From NCBI GenBank assembly GCA_964505215.1, contig CAZDGU010000015.1:1-57365 (forward strand): a DNA stretch of 57,365 nucleotides, read 5' to 3'. The position numbers were made by a program, and so were the translations under genes. The DNA is from Gracilimonas sp964505215 (lineage in GTDB: Bacteria > Bacteroidota > Rhodothermia > Balneolales > Balneolaceae). Position 1 is the stretch's first letter. The number at the start of each line of letters is the position of its first letter. This document shows positions 50,725-57,365 of the stretch, one piece after another. Under the pieces are notes generated by a model. It searched no databases. It was given only the letters and a program-made list of their open reading frames with translations, and was not told the DNA's origin.

Positions 50725-52182
50725 ATGAAATACGATTACGACCTTATAGTTATTGGAAGCGGCCCGGCAGGATTTTCCTGTGCCATGCAAAGCTCAAAAT
50801 TTGACAAAAAAGTACTGGTTATTGAAGCCAACGAGCAGTCGTTTGGCGGAACATGGATTAACACCGGCACCCTGCCCAGTAAAGCCCTTCGGGAAACCGC
50901 GCGCATTATTCAGCGTTTTCAAAATCAGTTTGAAGATCTTGCACAGGAGAAAGCCTATCAGCATCATCACATGGCCGATCTCCTTTTATATAAAAATCAA
51001 ATTCTTGAAAGTAAAAACAAAAAGGTAAATACCGACTTTTCTAAGAATAAGATTGAGACCATCAGAGGCTATGGCACACTTAAAAGCCAAAATGAGGTAG
51101 AGGTTGAAACTCCTGACGGTTCCAAAAAAACCTACAGTACCGAGTATGTGCTCATATCAACCGGAAAACGGCCCTTAGCTCCCAAAATCTTTGAAATAGA
51201 TGGGAGTACCGTCCTCGACTACACCTCGGTACTCTCGCTCACGCACATACCGCGCCGCCTGGTGATTATTGGCCATGGCGTTCGAGCTCTTGAATATGCT
51301 ACTACATTTTCTAATCTGGGTAGCCGCGTTTCTATACTGAATGACAAAGAAGAGTTTATGTCATTTTTGGATGATGAAATTTCTGAGCAGCTTCATCAGG
51401 TATTGGAAAAACAAAAAATTGAGGTTTTTTCAAATACCGATAATATCTCCATCTCTAACAACGCGCTCAGAAATACAACGGAAGTTAAATATAACATTCG
51501 GAATGACGAAGAGGCTGGGCGAGACCGCGTTATTGAAACCGAACATGTGCTTTATTTAGGCGATGATGTGCCCAACACCGATAACATTGGCCTTCAAAAA
51601 GCCGGTGTTGAACTTGATGAGTACGGCTACATTAAAATAAATGATGACTACCAAACCTCGGTTAATAATATTTATGCCGGCGGCGATGTAAAAGGATTCC
51701 CCACCATGGCCTCCGCTGCGTTTTCAGAAGGCCGGCTGGCTTCCTGCAGCATGTTTGGCATTGAGGCGCTGGACTTAGACTCCCGCATTCCTTTTGCCAT
51801 TTACTCTATTCCCGAAATTGCATACATCGGCTACACCGAGAGGGAAGCCAAAGCGCAAGGCATGGATGTAACCGTAGGGCGCGCTTACTATCAAAATATT
51901 ACACAAGGCGATATCAGCAACCAGCAGGATGGCTTACTGAAACTGGTATTTGAAACGGAATCCTTAAAACTGGTGGGCATTCATATTTTAGGAGAACGAG
52001 CCAGCGACCTCATTCATCTTGGCCAGGCTGTTATGTCTCTCAATGGTGATATCCGCTACTTCATTAACCACGTATTGAACTATCCTACCTATAGTGAAGC
52101 ATACAGAATTGCTGCCTTCAACGGGTTGAACCGAGTGTATAAAGCCGGCGTTAAATACCGAAAAATCCTCAAAGGTAAATAG
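50725..52182 (+). CDS. sthA: soluble NAD(P) transhydrogenase-like flavoprotein (SthA family)
   Basis: 485 residues of the pyridine nucleotide-disulfide oxidoreductase fold: FAD motif YDLIVIGSGPAGFSCAMQ, NAD motif RRLVIIGHGVRALEYATTF, second FAD motif NIYAGGDVKGFPTMAS and dimer interface at the C terminus. The redox-active CxxxxC of lipoamide or glutathione reductases is absent (GGTWINTGTLPSKALRE), with the GTLPSKALRE tail typical of SthA, which transfers hydride between NADPH and NAD. The name is by this pattern. Start at 50725. It is divergent from the superoxide dismutase gene. Confidence 0.85.
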   Translation: MKYDYDLIVIGSGPAGFSCAMQSSKFDKKVLVIEANEQSFGGTWINTGTLPSKALRETARIIQRFQNQFEDLAQEKAYQHHHMADLLLYKNQILESKNKKVNTDFSKNKIETIRGYGTLKSQNEVEVETPDGSKKTYSTEYVLISTGKRPLAPKIFEIDGSTVLDYTSVLSLTHIPRRLVIIGHGVRALEYATTFSNLGSRVSILNDKEEFMSFLDDEISEQLHQVLEKQKIEVFSNTDNISISNNALRNTTEVKYNIRNDEEAGRDRVIETEHVLYLGDDVPNTDNIGLQKAGVELDEYGYIKINDDYQTSVNNIYAGGDVKGFPTMASAAFSEGRLASCSMFGIEALDLDSRIPFAIYSIPEIAYIGYTEREAKAQGMDVTVGRAYYQNITQGDISNQQDGLLKLVFETESLKLVGIHILGERASDLIHLGQAVMSLNGDIRYFINHVLNYPTYSEAYRIAAFNGLNRVYKAGVKYRKILKGK

Positions 52183-52368
52183 AAAAAAATCTGAAATGTG
52201 TAGAGAGTCGGTTAGAAGCCATACTCTCTTCTATCAATAAGCTCTTCAATACATTTTGATTATAAACGGGTTTTTGTTCATTTTGGCTATCATTCTTGTT
52301 AATAAAATGAACAAAACTCGCTCTATTCTTTTATTGAATACTGCATAAGAAAAAGGTTATAAAAACCT

Positions 52369-52824
52369 ATGAATATTACATTTATCATTATCATTGGAAT
52401 GCTAATTTTATCCATATTAGCACCTTTCATTTCTCTTTATGCCATCTCTCTTATCAAAAAGAAGCAGTATAAAAAGCATGTTAAAATTCAGAAGCGGCTA
52501 TTTTGGGTTTGCATAATGGCCGTGGTTGTTCTGGAACTGCAAATTAGATTTTCAGGCGGTTCAGGAAGCCTTATCGCAGACAGTGAATACGCAGGCACAA
52601 CTTTTTTTAAAGCAATCCTGATAGCCCACATAATCGGGGCGGTTTTGACTTACCTCATTTGGGGAATTTCTGTTTATATGTCCAGCAAAAAATGGAAAGC
52701 AGGCACGCTATTATCAGGTGGATTTTCAGCGGCTCATAAAACACTTGGATACATTACCGTGGTCGGTTTGTTTTATACGGCAATAACGGCTTTTGTTGTA
52801 GCCACATATGCATTTTTTTTATAA
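52369..52824 (+). CDS. DUF420-like integral membrane protein
   Basis: 151 residues with four predicted helices: FIIIIGMLILSILAPFISLYAI, RLFWVCIMAVVVLELQIRF, ILIAHIIGAVLTYLIWGIS and TLGYITVVGLFYTAITAFVVA. The conserved pattern includes IQKRLF, the His in ILIAHIIGA, and AAHKTLGYI near the C terminus, where haem-binding type His residues occur in DUF420/CtaM relatives linked to cytochrome oxidase maturation. Function here is inferred from fold only. No oxidase genes are near. Confidence 0.6.
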   Translation: MNITFIIIIGMLILSILAPFISLYAISLIKKKQYKKHVKIQKRLFWVCIMAVVVLELQIRFSGGSGSLIADSEYAGTTFFKAILIAHIIGAVLTYLIWGISVYMSSKKWKAGTLLSGGFSAAHKTLGYITVVGLFYTAITAFVVATYAFFL

Positions 52825-52917
52825 ATCTGCAGCAACAACAAATCGCTTATTCAGGGTTGGAGTCGAAGAAATTCGCGTAAATCTCCACAACTTTCCTTCA
52901 CCCAAACAACAACGCGT

Positions 52918-53625
52918 TTAGATATAATGAATAGCTTTGGGCAGGCCTTCCGAATCGAAGGGCACTTCTTCGGGCAGCGTTTTTATTTCCTTTTCTTCGG
53001 ATAGTTTTGCGGCTAAAGCCAGTGCCATGGCATCAATAATGTCATCTTCTTCTACCTCATTCCGGCGGAAATCTTCTTTTATATCACGAAAAAAATCATC
53101 CGAAACAGGCTCCCTGTCTATCATCAGTTCCAGGCGATGCTTAATTCCTTTTTTCAGATTTTTCTTCTGATAAATCATCCCGCCATTAAACGTTTGAAAC
53201 AGCAGTTCGGGGTGACTTTCTAACACTTTTTCAATCAGTGCTTCATCGGCACGGAGCAGCTCATCTACCATTTGTATTTTCGGGGTGATGTTCCACGCCT
53301 GCAGGGTCAGCTTCTTCTCGTTATATTCGTAGCTGATCATGTTGGCCTCTACATAAGAAGGTGCCGTTAGTGCCGGGCGAATGGGCGGACTGAATACGCT
53401 GCTCGCATACTCGCCACCCAGTTTTTTACGCAGCAGCTCGTCTGCTTTACGAGTATAAGCTTCGTCTTCCAGGCCAATCGGCATGTCTATAAAAATGCGA
53501 TCGTAGGTTTCAAAAGCTTCTTTTAGCTCTTCTCTGTCACGAAGCACTTCATATTTTTCGGCTCCTTCATCATAAGTAATGAGAAGCCATCCGGCTTTGC
53601 AGCCATCTATTCCTGCCGTTTTCAC
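52918..53625 (-). CDS. DUF429-family protein
   Basis: 235 residues: GIDGCKAGWLLITYD at the N terminus, DRIFIDMPIGLEDE, a long segment with SVFSPPIRPAL, ESHPELLFQTFNGG and DDIIDAMALALAAKL at the end. These acidic positions resemble an RNase H-like nuclease fold, and DUF429 is usually placed there. No biochemical role is established. Its start overlaps the end of aspS by four bases (ATGA), so it is translated from the aspS message. Confidence 0.8.
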   Translation of the reverse strand: MKTAGIDGCKAGWLLITYDEGAEKYEVLRDREELKEAFETYDRIFIDMPIGLEDEAYTRKADELLRKKLGGEYASSVFSPPIRPALTAPSYVEANMISYEYNEKKLTLQAWNITPKIQMVDELLRADEALIEKVLESHPELLFQTFNGGMIYQKKNLKKGIKHRLELMIDREPVSDDFFRDIKEDFRRNEVEEDDIIDAMALALAAKLSEEKEIKTLPEEVPFDSEGLPKAIHYI

Positions 53626-55406
53626 TTTAATTGCTCATTTATATTTTTCTTGATTGAAATATGTAAATCATCCAGCTGATGCTTATCAACCACTCCCGGC
53701 GAGTTATCCATCATGCTTTGTGCTTTCTGATTTTTCGGGAACGCGATTACGTCGCGCAGGCTGTTTGCGCCGGTCAGCAGCATCACAATTCGATCTACTC
53801 CAAACGCTATACCCGCATGAGGAGGTGCTCCGTATTTAAAAGCATCCAGCAAGAAACCAAACTTCTCGCGAGCTTCTTCGTCGTCAATGCCCAGCAGTTC
53901 AAACATTTTGCTTTGCATTTTTTGATCGTGAATTCGTACCGAACCGCCACCAATTTCATTCCCGTTGAGCACTAAATCGTAAGCACGTGCGCGTACTTTG
54001 GCCGGATCCGAATCCATCAGTTCCACATCCTCTTCTATGGGAGAAGTAAATGGATGGTGCATAGCATGATATCGGCGGGTTTCTTTATCCCATTCTAACA
54101 GCGGGAATTCTGTAACCCACACAAAATTTTGCTTAGACTCATCAATCAGATTGAACTCATGCCCCATCATCAGCCTGAGCTGGCCCAGCTGCTTAAGCAC
54201 ATCGGGCTGCGGGCCGGCAAGTATCAATACCAAATCTCCTTCGGTTGCACCGGACGATTCAACCATTTGATCAACAATTTCATCCGTCAGGAATTTTGCC
54301 ACGCTACACAGCGGACCGTCTTCCTGCATTTTAATATAAATCAGACCGCCGGCACCCGTTTCTTCCTTAACGCGATCGGTCAGTCGGTCGATGGCTCCGC
54401 GCCCCATGTCTCCTTGTCCGGGAACGGTAATTCCCACAACGGCGCCGCCATTTTTCACGGTTCCAGAAAACACTTTAAACTCAGCTTCTCTCACAATTTC
54501 AGAGAAATCCGTGAATTCCATTCCAAAGCGAGTGTCGGGCTTATCGCTGCCGTAGGTATGCATGGCATCGTCGTACGTGATTCGTGGAAAAGGAATTTGA
54601 ATATCGGCGCCAATGGTTTCTTTGAAAACTTTTTGCATCAACTTTTCGTGATGAGCATAAATATCTTCCTCATCTACAAAGCTCATTTCCACATCTATTT
54701 GGGTGAACTCCGGCTGGCGATCGGCTCGCAGATCTTCATCTCTAAAACACTTCACAATTTGGAAATAGCGGTCGTAGCCGGAAACCATCAGCAGCTGCTT
54801 ATAGGTTTGCGGACTTTGAGGAAGTGCAAAAAACTTGCCGGCATTTACGCGGCTGGGCACCAGATAATCGCGAGCGCCTTCGGGCGTGCTGCGCATAAGC
54901 ACCGGCGTTTCAATTTCAGCAAAATCGCGTTCATGATAAAAAGAACGCACCGACTGATAAAAGCTGGAGCGCAACATCATTTTCTGCTGCATCTCCGGAC
55001 GGCGAAGATCTAAATAGCGATACTTCAGGCGCACATCTTCGTTCGTGGTAATGCCATCTTTAATTTCAAACGGTGTAGTTTCTGCTTTAGAATAAATAAT
55101 TAAATCAGTTGCTTCTATTTCAACTTCACCGGTAGGGATCTTTGGATTTACATTCCCTTCACCCCGGCCAATCACCTTCCCTTTTACGCCTATTACATAT
55201 TCTGAGCGCAGCTGCTCGGCCTTATCATGCAACTCCTCATCTTCTTCTTTAAAAACAACCTGAGTTACCCCATACCGATCTCGCAAATCAATAAAGATAA
55301 CGCCGCCTAAATCGCGACGCGGGCCTACCCAGCCGTTTAAAATTACTTCTTCTCCTATTTGGGCTGCAGAAAGCTCTCCGCAGGTATGTGTTCGTTTAAG
55401 GGTCAT
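53622..55406 (-). CDS. aspS: aspartate--tRNA ligase
   Basis: 594 residues, bacterial-type AspRS. An N-terminal OB-fold anticodon domain (EVILNGWVGPRRDLGGVIFIDLRD) is followed by the class II catalytic core with motif 2 FRDEDLRADRQPEFTQIDVEMSF, the bacterial GAD insertion (about 300-420), and motif 3 GIAFGVDRIVMLLTGANSLRDVI. It charges tRNA-Asp, and in organisms lacking AsnRS or Asn-specific enzymes also tRNA-Asn; discrimination cannot be judged by eye. It is followed, overlapping, by the DUF429 gene. Confidence 0.97.
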   Translation of the reverse strand: MTLKRTHTCGELSAAQIGEEVILNGWVGPRRDLGGVIFIDLRDRYGVTQVVFKEEDEELHDKAEQLRSEYVIGVKGKVIGRGEGNVNPKIPTGEVEIEATDLIIYSKAETTPFEIKDGITTNEDVRLKYRYLDLRRPEMQQKMMLRSSFYQSVRSFYHERDFAEIETPVLMRSTPEGARDYLVPSRVNAGKFFALPQSPQTYKQLLMVSGYDRYFQIVKCFRDEDLRADRQPEFTQIDVEMSFVDEEDIYAHHEKLMQKVFKETIGADIQIPFPRITYDDAMHTYGSDKPDTRFGMEFTDFSEIVREAEFKVFSGTVKNGGAVVGITVPGQGDMGRGAIDRLTDRVKEETGAGGLIYIKMQEDGPLCSVAKFLTDEIVDQMVESSGATEGDLVLILAGPQPDVLKQLGQLRLMMGHEFNLIDESKQNFVWVTEFPLLEWDKETRRYHAMHHPFTSPIEEDVELMDSDPAKVRARAYDLVLNGNEIGGGSVRIHDQKMQSKMFELLGIDDEEAREKFGFLLDAFKYGAPPHAGIAFGVDRIVMLLTGANSLRDVIAFPKNQKAQSMMDNSPGVVDKHQLDDLHISIKKNINEQLK

Positions 55407-55887
55407 TATTTTCGATGAATCGTAGAGTGATACTTTTGGTTATTAAGGCGCTGAAAATACGCATAATGTAAACGAATCGCCTAATGAATGTGCGGAAGTT
55501 ATTTTTATGAAACAGAGTTTTAGGATATTAAGCCTACACAAAAAATATTATGCCGTAATAGAAGAGTAAAGTTCATAATAAAAAACAGCTTATGTTAAAA
55601 AGTTTCTAAAAAAAATCTGAGTTCTCGCAAGTTATAATGCTTTTCTGCTCTAAGCTGACTGATCGGCTTTCGCGTAGCCAATAATAATTGATTTATAATG
55701 CGGATGTATTATCTTACCAGAGTTGTGAAGAAATAATCCTTCACGGCATTTTCGGATATTATACGAACAGCTTATGCGAACAGCCGTTCGGATAACATCC
55801 CGGATAAACCGAATAAACGGTTTTTTTGACGCTGAGCGAAGGTAATTTTCGTTCGTCCTAAAAATCCCTCTTTCGGATAATATTATG
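55407..55887. other. non-coding region to the left of the cassette array
   Basis: No convincing gene. The word TTCGGATA recurs three times (about 55752, 55789 and 55872), the last ending in the GTTAGGTG core that opens the first cassette (55887-55894). Direct repeats before a core site are a feature of attI, but no integrase gene adjoins: aspS occupies the left side. I cannot decide between a former attI and chance. Confidence 0.4.
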
Positions 55888-56530
55888 TTAGGTGAATGAT
55901 TATGGTACACATGAAAAAATTATCTTTACTATTCAGTATTCTTATTCTTTATTCAGGCTGCAATCTGATAAATAATCAAGACCCTTTTTCTTCTTCCTTT
56001 TCTGCCGAAATAACTGGTGCAGTATCCAATAATCTGTCTGGAGAACCAGTTATTTATTATGATGAATTTGAATTGAATACAGATGATTTTATTTCCATTT
56101 ATGAAATGCGGTTTGAAGAAGGTGATGCCATTGTTACGATTGACTTACATTTTAAAAATCAAAAAATAAAATCGGGCAATTATACGATTGTTCAAATTCC
56201 TGGTCAGGTATCTCCGTCTGAAGCTTCAGGTGGATATGGTTTTTGGTTAGAAGAGAACCATTATATTAGTTATTCAAGTCAGTCTGGTGAACTAGAAATT
56301 ACTAAAGTTCAAGGGAATAAAATTGAAGGTAGTTTTTCATTTACTGCAAATAGAGAAAATAGTACAGTTCAAGTTGATGGAAGTTTTGCAGCTGAAACAG
56401 AGCCTAAATAATTCACCTAACATGCGTTTTAAATCGGACGCGGACGGGGTGCGGTGGAACTTGTTTCTAAGGAATTAATTTTGCTACTTCAACTAAATCA
56501 TAATCCCCGCGCCGTTTAAACGCTGGGTCG
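55888..56530 (+). mobile_element. integron gene cassette 1 (lipoprotein gene plus attC)
   Basis: It begins with TTAGGTG after a G at 55887 and ends with the G at 56530. Its attC opens with CACCTAAC (56414-56421), perfectly complementary to the GTTAGGTG formed at its left boundary (55887-55894). This is what is expected when a circular cassette with its own attC is opened between G and TT. It carries one gene on the attC-proximal strand. Confidence 0.85.
55911..56411 (+). CDS. cassette-borne lipoprotein of unknown function
   Basis: 166 residues from ATG 55911; two earlier in-frame ATGs (55896, 55902) precede the signal and are less likely. Lipoprotein signal KLSLLFSILILYSGCNL. The mature part is acidic and rich in strands, ending SGELEITKVQGNKIEGSFSF and VDGSFAAE. 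I recognise that pattern from small Bacteroidota lipoproteins of unknown role whose last strands read TITKV-x-GTFSF. It is AT-richer than neighbouring genes, consistent with arrival as a cassette. Its stop is three bases before the attC. Confidence 0.75.
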   Translation: MKKLSLLFSILILYSGCNLINNQDPFSSSFSAEITGAVSNNLSGEPVIYYDEFELNTDDFISIYEMRFEEGDAIVTIDLHFKNQKIKSGNYTIVQIPGQVSPSEASGGYGFWLEENHYISYSSQSGELEITKVQGNKIEGSFSFTANRENSTVQVDGSFAAETEPK

Positions 56531-56537
56531 TTATGTG
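56414..56537 (+). other. attC site 1
   Basis: It starts CACCTAAC and ends GTTATGTG. Inner arms GCGTTTTAAATCGG (from 56424) and GCCGTTTAAACGC (56511-56523) pair when folded, with extra unpaired bases in the left arm as required for integrase recognition. The 124-bp length is within the attC range. Confidence 0.85.
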
Positions 56538-56929
56538 CCCGGGCAGGCTTTCAAATTTTGGGTGTGTTGATTCGGGCTTTTTTGAGCTTCCAGGTTTTTA
56601 ATTTTGTCCAAGCGTTGTTTGTGGTTTGCTCGTAAATCGGTTCTAATCTGCGCTCGTGCTGGTAAAGAAATGTTGGCGGATTAAATTCTCATGGATGTTT
56701 TTAGCGTTGCTAAGCGCCCGGGGCGTTGGTCAACACATCTTGTTCCTCGTTTTCGGGTAGCCTGTCCGGGAACCAAAAAAGATTTTAATTTGCAGTAATC
56801 GGTTCGTTTCCCCACATTCCGCAGTGGCTAAAATTCCTTAGTTTCACATAACAAGGCGTTTCAAGCGGACACGAACCGCTGTTAATCTTAATTAAGCATT
56901 TAAGCCCGTGCCGCTTAAACGCTGGGTCG
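56531..56929 (+). mobile_element. integron cassette 2, gene-less
   Basis: Bounded by TTATGTG at 56531 and the G at 56929. No reading frame of plausible gene length is present on either strand; the longest cassette-start frame is 22 codons from the ATG inside the core site. The 314 bp before its attC are homologous along the whole length to cassette 3. Its attC R-box CACATAAC is complementary to its own opening GTTATGTG. Confidence 0.85.
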
Positions 56930-56936
56930 TTATGTG
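56845..56936 (+). other. attC site 2
   Basis: CACATAAC (56845-56852) to GTTATGTG (56929-56936). Arms GCGTTTCAAGCGG and CCGCTTAAACGC pair fully apart from one extra C in the left arm, the classic extrahelical base of attC. A short variable terminal structure lies between. Confidence 0.92.
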
Positions 56937-57333
56937 CCCGGTCAGGCTTTCAGGTTTTGTTTGTTTTGATCAGAGCTTTTTTGAGGTTCTCAGCTTTTAA
57001 CTTCGTCCGGGACGTTGTTTATGGTTTGCCTCTTTTTAGTTGCTAATCTGCGCTCTTGGTTTTAAGGAGTTTTTTGCCGAAAAGGTGGTTCTTTGTCGTT
57101 TTTTAACTTTCCGCTGCGCTCGGGGCGTTGTTCAATATTCCTGCTCCGCGCTTGCGGGTAGCCTGTCCGGACACTAAGTACTTTTTTAATTTGCAGTAGT
57201 CGGCTGCTTTTATCACATTTACCGGTAGTTCAAACATTAGCAGTTTTCACATAACAAGGCGTGTCAAGCGGACTCGGTTAAGGTTCGGGACGTTAATTCT
57301 AACAGCTTGACTCGCCGCTTACACGCTGGGTCG
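56930..57333 (+). mobile_element. integron cassette 3, gene-less, homologous to cassette 2
   Basis: Bounded by TTATGTG at 56930 and the G at 57333. It aligns with cassette 2 end to end: CAGGCTTTCA near the start, CTAATCTGCGCTC in the middle, GGGTAGCCTGTCCGG and TAATTTGCAGTA toward the end. Divergence is considerable between these blocks. No gene is apparent. Confidence 0.85.
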
Positions 57334-57340
57334 TTATGCG
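57248..57340 (+). other. attC site 3
   Basis: CACATAAC (57248-57255) to GTTATGCG (57333-57340). Arms GCGTGTCAAGCGG and CCGCTTACACGC pair with the same single extra C as attC 2. The T-to-G change in the left arm is matched by A-to-C in the right arm, a compensating pair that supports the folded structure. Confidence 0.92.
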
Positions 57341-57365
57341 TTTAAATAAATCGACTAATTTTGAG
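57334..57365 (+). mobile_element. integron cassette 4, start only
   Basis: The third attC is followed by TTATGCGTTTAAATAAATCG, the beginning of a further cassette cut off by the window end. The array therefore continues to the right. Confidence 0.7.

Noticed and set aside
54129..55013. A 294-codon open frame on the strand opposite aspS
   Set aside because: It lies entirely antisense to a highly conserved synthetase gene and its translation shows no family-like segments; it is a by-product of aspS codon use.
55740..55887. attI site
   Set aside because: Three TTCGGATA words and a core site are suggestive, but without an adjacent integrase gene I could not support it beyond a note.
55650..55910. 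An 86-codon minus-strand frame left of the cassette array
   Set aside because: It crosses the cassette boundary at 55887 and the start of the cassette lipoprotein gene, and its residue pattern is not protein-like.

Overview
The window (57.4 kb, about 45% GC by eye) looks like chromosome of a marine aerobic heterotroph of the Balneolota/Bacteroidota group. That placement is an inference from three things: the protein repertoire (Tricorn-type propeller/amidohydrolases, M61 and M24 peptidases with Sec signals, FtsX-type MacB permeases), the scarcity of strong Shine-Dalgarno sequences, and intergenic repeat families typical of that group. No rRNA is present. One partial tRNA (initiator Met) runs off the left edge.

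Layout. 1-2.9 kb: tRNA-fMet fragment, ornithine aminotransferase and L-lysine 6-transaminase. 2.9-9.4 kb: an acyl-CoA synthetase, two secreted peptidases and a CBS-domain protein. 9.4-26.6 kb: an aromatic amino-acid catabolic island. A minus-strand hppD-hmgA pair (tyrosine to homogentisate and onward) lies beside a plus-strand phenylacetate series: paaA, B, C, D, G, H, I, J, a PaaY-like hexapeptide protein, paaZ and an enoyl-CoA hydratase. PaaE and PaaK are not in the window. The paa series is interrupted by three type II toxin-antitoxin pairs, by two gene remnants that share a deletion junction, and by several intergenic repeat elements. 26.6-33.1 kb: a 1090-residue propeller/amidohydrolase and an NtrY/NtrC-like two-component system. 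33.4-43.9 kb: a MacA-like adaptor, two LolD/MacB-type ATPases, two eight-helix permeases and a glycosidase-like lipoprotein. 44-56 kb: an NfeD-slipin operon, MscS channel, deaminase, bacilliredoxin, superoxide dismutase, SthA-like flavoprotein, DUF420 and DUF429 proteins and aspS. 55.9-57.4 kb: an integron-type cassette array with three attC sites and no integrase in view.

Two observations stand out. First, three four-helix-bundle (23S rRNA intervening-sequence protein, S23/IVP) genes and one partial copy each sit inside their own low-complexity inverted repeats. The same repeat sequences occur nearby as gene-less hairpins, a layout resembling RAYT/REP elements. The best case is a 31-bp inverted repeat with one mismatch around the gene at 34755-35198. 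I infer that these are a family of small IVS-like mobile or RNA-processing elements with non-autonomous derivatives. Second, the NtrC-type regulator appears to control the export genes through paired 16-bp palindromes of form TGTYCG-N4-CGRACA, 21 bp apart centre to centre. They lie at the same distance (83.5 bp) upstream of two sigma-54 promoters, and in the divergent region they are placed almost symmetrically for a third, autoregulatory sigma-54 promoter.

Three near-identical AAGCGCTT-centred motifs ahead of hppD, paaA and paaH suggest one regulator for tyrosine and phenylacetate breakdown. All functional statements rest on reading motifs and family resemblance; no database search was run.
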